From assembly GCA_945983015.1 (NCBI GenBank), contig CAMFSN010000084.1, positions 1 to 6,322 on the forward strand: 6,322 bases of DNA. Reading direction: 5' to 3'. This document shows positions 1-4,833 of the stretch, in pieces. This DNA is from an uncultured Bacteroidales bacterium. Lineage in GTDB: Bacteria > Bacteroidota > Bacteroidia > Bacteroidales > UBA932. The notes under the pieces were generated by a model. That model saw only the letters and a program-made list of their open reading frames with translations. It made no database searches and had not been told where the DNA came from. A program made the translations under genes and the position numbers. How positions within the stretch are numbered: position 1 is the first letter of the stretch; each line of letters starts with the position of its first letter.

Positions 1-539
1 CCGCAAGCAAGCGATTCGGCCGCATCAATTCCACGCTTGGCACTACTTTTACTTACAAGCGCTCGAATACTCCTTACTACAAGCAGGATGTGCTGTATAA
101 CAGCCTTTCCTCCATATATGTTGCATCATTTATGGCCAACTGTGCTTTCAGTTCCAGGCTGTCTTTCAATCTGAATGCCAATTATGAAAAGGGGAACAGT
201 TATGATAATTCTCTCCAGACCATAAGTTCGGACAATGCCAATGCCTGGGCTTCATTAACTTATTATCCTTGGAAATGTCTGCAGACCCAGGTGAATGCTT
301 CCTGTACTTATCTGAAATATTCCAAGTCTTTTCCTGCCAATTTTTATTCAAATCTTGCTGCCTCTGTATTTTATTCTTTCGGGAAAAAAGATGAATTCTC
401 CATAGGTTTCAGTGCTGATAATCTTCTGAACGATAGTTATTCTTATTCTTTGAAAATAGATCAGGATAAGATTACCAATAGTCAGAATTTTAATCAGGGG
501 CGATACTTCACCCTTTCTTTCAGGTGGAGAGTGAAATAA
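1..539 (+). CDS. Outer-membrane beta-barrel protein, C-terminal part (TonB-dependent receptor-like), 5' end outside window
   Basis: The frame is open from the window edge (first full codon at base 3) to a TAA at 537-539, giving 178 residues. The start lies upstream of the window; the internal GTG at 90 is not a credible start because the reading frame continues before it. The residues alternate polar and hydrophobic/aromatic in repeated strands separated by Asn/Ser/Asp-rich turns (for example ANYEKGNSYDNS and FSADNLLNDSYSYS). The protein ends in an aromatic-rich final strand, YFTLSFRWRVK. This is the usual look of the C-terminal barrel of Bacteroidota OMP_b-brl_3 or TonB-dependent receptor proteins, whose last strand is recognised by the BAM machinery. 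Without the plug domain the substrate cannot be named. The gene is more AT-rich than the three genes downstream. It may be co-directional with them, but a promoter-like box follows its stop, so it is probably a separate transcription unit. Confidence 0.75.
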   Translation, partial: ASKRFGRINSTLGTTFTYKRSNTPYYKQDVLYNSLSSIYVASFMANCAFSSRLSFNLNANYEKGNSYDNSLQTISSDNANAWASLTYYPWKCLQTQVNASCTYLKYSKSFPANFYSNLAASVFYSFGKKDEFSIGFSADNLLNDSYSYSLKIDQDKITNSQNFNQGRYFTLSFRWRVK

Positions 540-545
540 AATGAT

Positions 546-553
546 TATTTTTG
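546..553 (+). promoter_or_regulatory. Putative Bacteroidota -7 promoter box (TAnnTTTG) before the HsdR-N-like gene
   Basis: TATTTTTG matches all six fixed positions of the Bacteroidota -7 consensus TAnnTTTG. It lies 6 nt after the outer-membrane gene's stop. Transcription would begin around 557-561, at or next to the ATG at 560, giving a leaderless or nearly leaderless mRNA. No clear -33 TTG element is visible at the usual 19-21 nt distance, so the call rests on the -7 box and its position. Confidence 0.35.
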
Positions 554-559
554 CAGTCT

Positions 560-961
560 ATGCAGACTGTTTGGGATCCGCTTCGAAAAAAAGAGGTCGC
601 GCTGACTCCGGAGGAGAAGGTGCGGCAGTCTTTCATAGTCTTTTTAAGGGACAGCCTGGGCGTTCCGACAAGTCTGATGAACAGTGAAGTGGCTCTTAAA
701 TATGGACAAAAGCCTTTCAGGGCTGACATCCTGGTCTTTGACCGGAAGGGAAAGCCCCTGATGCTGGTGGAATGCAAGCGGCCGGATGTGCTGATAGACG
801 AGCAGGTGTTAAGGCAAGCCCTTAATTATCACGCCGTTTTGAATATCAGTTTTCTGGTCCTGACTAATGGAAAGACCACTTATCTGTATGGAAGAAACAA
901 AGGGGGAGAGTTTGAATCGCTCAGCTCTTTTCCCAAATATGAAGAGATGTTATGTCGATAG
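560..961 (+). CDS. Small HsdR N-terminal-domain-like protein (PD-(D/E)xK nuclease fold)
   Basis: The product is 133 residues when started at the ATG at 560. A TTG at 551 is the only plausible alternative, because TGA at 542-544 closes the frame upstream. The sequence resembles the HSDR_N_2 family, the type I restriction R-subunit N-terminal domain found as a stand-alone protein in Bacteroidota. The core nuclease-fold residues are present: Glu43, Asp56 in RADILVF, Glu71 and Lys73 in LVECKRP, and a later Gln86/Tyr90 pair (QALNYH). The family signature DPLRKKEVALTPEEKVRQSF is near the N-terminus. As I recall, family members usually carry about 15 more residues before this signature, which are absent here. 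No helicase or specificity gene accompanies it, so a working type I restriction system is not implied, and its substrate is unknown. Its last 10 nt overlap the start of the tRNA nucleotidyltransferase gene, suggesting coupling. Confidence 0.8.
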   Translation: MQTVWDPLRKKEVALTPEEKVRQSFIVFLRDSLGVPTSLMNSEVALKYGQKPFRADILVFDRKGKPLMLVECKRPDVLIDEQVLRQALNYHAVLNISFLVLTNGKTTYLYGRNKGGEFESLSSFPKYEEMLCR

Positions 962-2382
962 AGCAGTGTTTGAATAAGGATATCTTCAGAGTGGTGAGTG
1001 AAGTGGCTCACGATAGGGGAGTAAAAGCCTTTGTGATAGGAGGTTATGTCAGGGATGCCATTTTGGGCAGAGCCTGTAATGACATAGATATAGTGGTCGA
1101 GGGCAGCGGAATTGACTTCGCCGGCAGCGTAGGCGAGAGGCTTGGCAAGCCGGTGCACTACTTTAAGAATTTCGGCACTGCTATGCTCAGATATAAAGGC
1201 GATGAGATAGAGTTCGTGGGAGCCAGAAAGGAATCCTATCGCAGGGAATCCAGAAAGCCCATAGTGGAGAACGGGACCCTTAGAGACGATCAGCTCAGAA
1301 GGGATTTTACCATAAACGCATTGGCATTCTCCCTTCAGAAGGAAGATTTCGGCTCGCTGGTGGATCCTTTCGGCGGTATGGAAGACCTTAAGAATGGCAT
1401 TATCCGCACTCCGCTAGATCCCGAGACGACCTATTCGGACGACCCTTTGAGAATGCTTCGGGCGGTCAGGTTCGCAGCCAAGCTTAGTACAGCGGAATTG
1501 GCATTTAGAATAGTGCCGGAATCGCTGGAGGCGATGAGCAGGATGGTGGACAGGCTTTCCATCCTCTCGATGGAGAGAATTACGGAGGAACTGAACAAGA
1601 TGCTGCTCTGTGTGAAACCTTCCATAGCTTTCTGTCTGCTCGAACAGACTGGACTGCTGAAGTGGATTCTTCCGGAACTCTGTGCCCTTAAGGGAGTTGA
1701 GACAGTGGAGGGCAGGGGACATAAGGAGAATTTTTCCCATACTATGATGGTGCTGGATAACGTGGCCGCCTTCGACCCTGGCGCTCAGAAACTATGGCTA
1801 AGGTGGGCTGCCCTGCTGCACGACATAGGAAAACCGGCATCGAAACGCTACGACCCCAAGCTGGGTTGGACTTTCCACGGACACGACGTGATAGGTTCAA
1901 AGATGGTGCCTTCCATATTTAACAGGCTAAAGCTGCCTATCGAGGCCTCGAAGTATGTCCGCAAGCTGGTATGGCTGCATCTTCGCCCTATAGCCCTTGT
2001 AGATGAGGGAGTTACGGATTCAGCGGTAAGAAGGTTGCTCTTTGACGCCTCCGACGAGATAGATGATCTTATGCTGCTCTGCAAGGCGGATGTCACCTCT
2101 AAGAATCCTGCGAAGGTGGCGAGGATACGCTCGAATTTCGCCCTTGTGGAAAGCAAGCTCAAGGAGGTGGAGGAGAAGGACAGGATAAGGAACTTTAAGA
2201 ACCCTATCACCGGAGAGTTTGTGATGAAAACCTATGGACTAGAGCCTTGCAGGGAGATAGGTTTGCTGAAAGAGAGGGTCAAGGAGGCTATTTTGGATGG
2301 AATTATAGAAAATGATTTCGACTCTGCCTGTGCCTATATGCGCTCCATCGCGGGAGAGTTCGGTTTAAAGGAAGTCTTATGA
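952..2382 (+). CDS. CCA tRNA nucleotidyltransferase / poly(A) polymerase family protein with HD domain
   Basis: This 476-residue cytoplasmic protein is a class II nucleotidyltransferase that most likely adds or repairs the 3'-terminal CCA of tRNAs using CTP and ATP. The head domain shows GGYVRD (30-35), the metal-binding pair Asp44/Asp46 in NDIDIV, the motif RRDFTINA (116-123), DDPLRMLRAVRFA (163-175) and ERITEEL (208-214). A C-terminal HD phosphohydrolase domain follows, with LLHDIGK (His290-Asp291) and HGHD (309-312), then a tail with NPITGEF...AILDG typical of bacterial members. Length agrees with the usual HD-containing enzymes in Bacteroidota. The ATG at 952 overlaps the preceding gene by 10 nt, and the stop overlaps the asparaginase start by 4 nt (ATGA), so this is the middle gene of a coupled block. 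Sequence alone does not exclude poly(A) polymerase or partial (CC- or A-only) activity, but no second copy is in view to support a split system. Confidence 0.9.
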   Translation: MSIEQCLNKDIFRVVSEVAHDRGVKAFVIGGYVRDAILGRACNDIDIVVEGSGIDFAGSVGERLGKPVHYFKNFGTAMLRYKGDEIEFVGARKESYRRESRKPIVENGTLRDDQLRRDFTINALAFSLQKEDFGSLVDPFGGMEDLKNGIIRTPLDPETTYSDDPLRMLRAVRFAAKLSTAELAFRIVPESLEAMSRMVDRLSILSMERITEELNKMLLCVKPSIAFCLLEQTGLLKWILPELCALKGVETVEGRGHKENFSHTMMVLDNVAAFDPGAQKLWLRWAALLHDIGKPASKRYDPKLGWTFHGHDVIGSKMVPSIFNRLKLPIEASKYVRKLVWLHLRPIALVDEGVTDSAVRRLLFDASDEIDDLMLLCKADVTSKNPAKVARIRSNFALVESKLKEVEEKDRIRNFKNPITGEFVMKTYGLEPCREIGLLKERVKEAILDGIIENDFDSACAYMRSIAGEFGLKEVL

Positions 2383-3398
2383 ACAGATCATCCATACTCT
2401 TGATTTACACCGGAGGTACTATCGGAATGAAGGCCGACGGGGTGGACGGCGTGCTGCGTCCTTTCGATTTTTCCCAGATACTTAGCGAGGTACCGGAGCT
2501 AGGGAAGTTCGCCTGTAAGATCGATTACGAGGTCTTTTCACCGCTTATCGATTCCTCAGACGTGGAGCCTGGGATGTGGCAGAGGCTCGCCTCCATCATT
2601 TTTGAGAGATATGACGAGTATGACGGCTTTGTAATCCTGCACGGCACTGACACTATGGCCTACAGTGCCTCAGCCCTGAGCTTTATGCTGGAGAATCTCT
2701 CCAAACCTGTGATTTTTACAGGAAGCCAGCTACCGGTGGGAGCTCCCAGAACGGATGGAAAGGAGAATCTGGTATCGGCAGTGGAGATCGCATCGGCCAA
2801 GAGCCCTGAAGGGAAGGCGATGGTTCCTGAGGTGGCCATCTATTTCGGCTCCAAACTTTTAAGGGGGAATCGCTCCACCAAGGTGAATTCTGAGAGCTTT
2901 GAAGCCTTTGATTCCCCGAATATGGAGCCTCTCGCCCAGGCAGGAATCAACATCAGGTATAACGACAAGCTCCTGCTCCCTGTTCCGGATGCTCCTCTTA
3001 GATTACATAAGGAATTGGATACCAGGGTATCTATCTTAAAAATTCATCCTGGAATCACCCCTGGCGTAGTAAGAAATATCCTGCTCGGAGAAGACACGAG
3101 GGCAGTTATCATCGAGACCTACGGAGCCGGCAACGCCCCTTCGAACCCTTGGTTCCTGGATCTGGTAAGGCAGGCCTCCGCTCAGGGAAAAATACTTGTA
3201 AACGTCACCCAGTGCTTTGCGGGGACTGTGGATATGAGTATCTATGCCAATGGCAAATGTATGGAGCAGTGCGGAGTTATCTCAGGAAGGGACAGCACTA
3301 CGGAATGTATGCTGGCAAAGTTATTCTACCTTCTGGGCGCTGGTCTGGACAACGAAAGCATCAAGAAAAAACTCTCCGAATCCCTTCGCGGCGAATAG
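2379..3398 (+). CDS. ansA: Type I (cytoplasmic) L-asparaginase
   Basis: This 339-residue protein hydrolyses L-asparagine to aspartate and ammonia. The N-terminus carries the nucleophile motif YTGGTIGM with Thr14. The second active-site motif HGTDTM provides Thr90 and Asp91, and Lys168 in RGNRSTK completes the catalytic set. There is no signal peptide, which fits the low-affinity cytoplasmic type I enzyme rather than the periplasmic type II. It aligns closely by eye with E. coli AnsA through to the C-terminal SLRGE. The two positions linked to allosteric asparagine control in E. coli AnsA (Thr162 and Cys273) appear to be kept here as Thr167 and Cys279 (VTQCFAG). Translation probably starts by coupling: its ATG overlaps the TGA of the nucleotidyltransferase gene. 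The stop TAG at 3396-3398 directly touches the stop of a convergent gene, leaving no room for an intergenic terminator. Confidence 0.93.
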   Translation: MNRSSILLIYTGGTIGMKADGVDGVLRPFDFSQILSEVPELGKFACKIDYEVFSPLIDSSDVEPGMWQRLASIIFERYDEYDGFVILHGTDTMAYSASALSFMLENLSKPVIFTGSQLPVGAPRTDGKENLVSAVEIASAKSPEGKAMVPEVAIYFGSKLLRGNRSTKVNSESFEAFDSPNMEPLAQAGINIRYNDKLLLPVPDAPLRLHKELDTRVSILKIHPGITPGVVRNILLGEDTRAVIIETYGAGNAPSNPWFLDLVRQASAQGKILVNVTQCFAGTVDMSIYANGKCMEQCGVISGRDSTTECMLAKLFYLLGAGLDNESIKKKLSESLRGE

Positions 3399-3728
3399 TT
3401 ATTTGTGAATCCTGAGCGAGTAGGCGTAATGAGACAGGTCTTTGTCTATAACAGAGAGATTGTCTAAGTCTGATTCCATAAAAGATTCACAGAAATTCTC
3501 TCTTAATCTGCAAAGTTCCCGTAGAGTGTCGTACTTCTTTGTATGACAGACAATCACATCAATTATGTCAAGAGCCCGAAAAAAAGCCTTTTGGGCCATT
3601 TCTTCGTTATTCTTGCTTTCCCACTTGAGTGTTCTTCCAATTTCGCTATATAAATTTGCCATCTGTTCGAAGAAACTCAACTTTGACCAATGCTCTATGT
3701 CTGGTTTTCTTCCACTTATCGTATCCAT
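3399..3728 (-). CDS. Hypothetical 109-residue helical protein
   Basis: The reading frame runs from an ATG at 3728-3726 to a TAA at 3401-3399. I cannot assign a function. It is mostly amphipathic helix with no signal peptide or membrane segment. The most family-like stretch is EHWSKLSFFEQMANLYSEIG (12-31), followed by RTLKWESK (32-39), EMAQKAFFRALDIID (43-57) and LRELCRLRENF (69-79). This pattern recalls a loosely known set of small bacterial and archaeal helical proteins, often in accessory loci. It resembles HEPN-like helical bundles in size, but no RxxxxH ribonuclease motif is present. Its start overlaps by 13 nt the end of a start-less frame, so it was probably the second gene of a coupled pair. 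Base composition is more AT-rich than the flanking genes, hinting at transfer. The frame appears intact, but no promoter is visible for it apart from read-through from yicC. Confidence 0.7.
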   Translation of the reverse strand: MDTISGRKPDIEHWSKLSFFEQMANLYSEIGRTLKWESKNNEEMAQKAFFRALDIIDVIVCHTKKYDTLRELCRLRENFCESFMESDLDNLSVIDKDLSHYAYSLRIHK

Positions 3729-3871
3729 AATCTAACGATTTCCTCTATCTGCTTTCTAATATTCTCATTTTCAACATAACGACTGAAATTATTCTGCCTT
3801 GGTCTTATGTTTATAAGAGAATCAAATTCTATGAAATCCTTTCCAGACAGATTAGGGTAGTTATAGGATAT
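3716..3871 (-). pseudogene. Start-less 3' remnant of an unidentified gene upstream of the hypothetical gene
   Basis: On the minus strand a frame of 51 codons runs from 3871 to a TAA at 3718-3716. It contains no ATG, GTG or TTG. A TGA at 3874-3872 closes it within the last codons of yicC. The peptide looks like real protein: it includes LSGKDFIEFDSLINIRP, NNFSRYVENENIR and a final amphipathic helix KQIEEIVRLWIR. Its stop overlaps the start of the 109-residue gene by 13 nt, the spacing expected of two co-translated genes. The simplest reading is that the 5' part of the upstream partner was deleted, leaving its tail fused to the end of yicC. I do not recognise the family. It could instead be a chance open frame or a short gene with an unusual start such as CTG. 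Confidence 0.5.
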
Positions 3872-4760
3872 TCATCGATTGTTCGCGGATTTTCTCGAGC
3901 TCGTCTTTCATCTTGACGACCAGCTGCTGTATCTGAGCGTGATTAGCCTTGGAACCGGTAGTGTTTATCTCCCTGCCCATTTCCTGAATGATGAATCCCA
4001 GTTTCTTCCCCGGATAGGCCTCATTGTCAATGGTCTCCATAAAATACTTGCAATGCTGGCGTAGTCTGACCTTTTCTTCGTTTATGTCCAGTTTCTCCAG
4101 GTAGTAAATCATCTCCTGCTCAAAGCGCTCCTTATCCAGTTTCAACTGCATTTCCTGAGCTGCCTTAAGGATTCTCTCCTTAACTGCATCCAGTCTTTGG
4201 CTCTCATAAATCTCGACCTCGCGATAGTAATCCAGAATCTGCTGCACCCTGCCGGTCACGTCTTTATACAAGATCGCCCCTTCCTTCTCCCTGTACTCAT
4301 TTACCTGCTTCAGACATTCCCTCAGGGCTCTTTCTATTTCAGGCCAATCCTCTTCTCCCACAAGCTCGCTCTTCTGCTGCACTGCGAGCACATCCGGCAT
4401 TCTGAGCACCGCTGAGAGCAGCTCTGCGCTGCCCTGCACCGACTCCAGCACATTTTCCTTACAGCCTGCCTTATAGGCCAATTCCCTTATCTGCTCCAGG
4501 TAGGAAAGTGCCAGCTGCTCGTTCAGGCTCTGCTTCGTTTCCCCTTCGGCAGGCTCCCAGCTCATATAGACATCTATGCTTCCCCTGTGCAGGGCTTCAG
4601 TTATTATCTGAATGGCTGCCAATTCTTTATCTTTAGGGAGAATGGAGTATTTGAGGTTTACGTCGGCATTCTTCCCGTTAAGGGTTCGGATTTCAAAAGT
4701 AAGTTTTCCTTTCGGCAATATGGCTGAGGCTTTGCCGTAGCCTGTCATAGATTTGATCAT
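3861..4760 (-). CDS. yicC: YicC-family endoribonuclease
   Basis: This 299-residue protein belongs to the YicC family: an N-terminal YicC_N domain followed by a DUF1732 domain. E. coli YicC is an endoribonuclease linked to small-RNA decay. The N-terminus MIKSMTGYGKA and the following EIRTLNGKNADV match the family. So does the C-terminal block REINTTGSKANHAQIQQLVV...MKDELEKIREQ (from about residue 263 to the end), which carries the most conserved residues. The ATG at 4760 was chosen over an in-frame TTG at 4781 because family members begin at MIKSMTG and because the TTG lies inside the predicted -7 promoter box. Length is close to the usual 285-300. The central region is charged and probably coiled-coil. 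The gene is divergent from glnS. In many Bacteroidota yicC is followed by gmk; here the next thing downstream is a gene remnant and a hypothetical gene. Confidence 0.92.
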   Translation of the reverse strand: MIKSMTGYGKASAILPKGKLTFEIRTLNGKNADVNLKYSILPKDKELAAIQIITEALHRGSIDVYMSWEPAEGETKQSLNEQLALSYLEQIRELAYKAGCKENVLESVQGSAELLSAVLRMPDVLAVQQKSELVGEEDWPEIERALRECLKQVNEYREKEGAILYKDVTGRVQQILDYYREVEIYESQRLDAVKERILKAAQEMQLKLDKERFEQEMIYYLEKLDINEEKVRLRQHCKYFMETIDNEAYPGKKLGFIIQEMGREINTTGSKANHAQIQQLVVKMKDELEKIREQSMNIL

Positions 4761-4778
4761 CGTGTAAAAATTTCCTCG

Positions 4779-4786
4779 CAAATTTA
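4779..4786 (-). promoter_or_regulatory. Putative -7 promoter box (TAnnTTTG) for yicC
   Basis: Read on the minus strand the sequence is TAAATTTG, matching all fixed positions of the Bacteroidota -7 consensus. Transcription would begin near 4771-4775, about 11-15 nt before the chosen yicC ATG at 4760. No clear -33 TTG is visible. The box also argues against the upstream TTG start, which it contains. Confidence 0.5.
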
Positions 4787-4798
4787 CATAAAAAAGAG

Positions 4799-4806
4799 TA
4801 TCTTTG
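4799..4806 (+). promoter_or_regulatory. Putative -7 promoter box (TAnnTTTG) for glnS
   Basis: TATCTTTG matches the Bacteroidota -7 consensus in all fixed positions. Transcription would begin near 4810-4814, leaving a leader of about 20-24 nt. The leader is A/T-rich (AATAAAAATTTAAAAA before the ATG) with no Shine-Dalgarno sequence, as is common in this phylum. The box lies 12 bp from the divergent yicC box, so RNA polymerase could not easily occupy both at once. No good -33 TTG is seen. Confidence 0.5.
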
Positions 4807-4833
4807 TGGACTTGTGTAATAAAAATTTAAAAA

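Noticed and set aside
90..539. GTG at 90 as the start of the first gene
   Set aside because: The frame is open back to the window edge and the upstream residues continue the same barrel-like pattern.
551..961. TTG start at 551 for the HsdR-N-like protein
   Set aside because: It overlaps the -7 box and adds only three residues, while an ATG lies at 560.
560..2382. A type I restriction-modification or nuclease-nucleotidyltransferase defence system
   Set aside because: No methyltransferase, specificity or helicase part is present, and the nucleotidyltransferase has the full motif set of a housekeeping CCA-adding enzyme with an HD domain.
3384..3394. Short inverted repeat TTCGC-G-GCGAA near the end of ansA as a terminator
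   Set aside because: A one-base loop cannot form a stable hairpin, it lies within the coding region, and no T-run follows.
3149..3415. An 88-codon plus-strand frame inside and past the end of ansA
   Set aside because: It overlaps conserved asparaginase sequence in another frame and its translation is low-complexity basic sequence with no domain.
3861..4781. Longer yicC starting at TTG 4781 (seven extra residues)
   Set aside because: Family proteins begin at MIKSMTG, an ATG is available at 4760, and the TTG falls inside the -7 promoter box.
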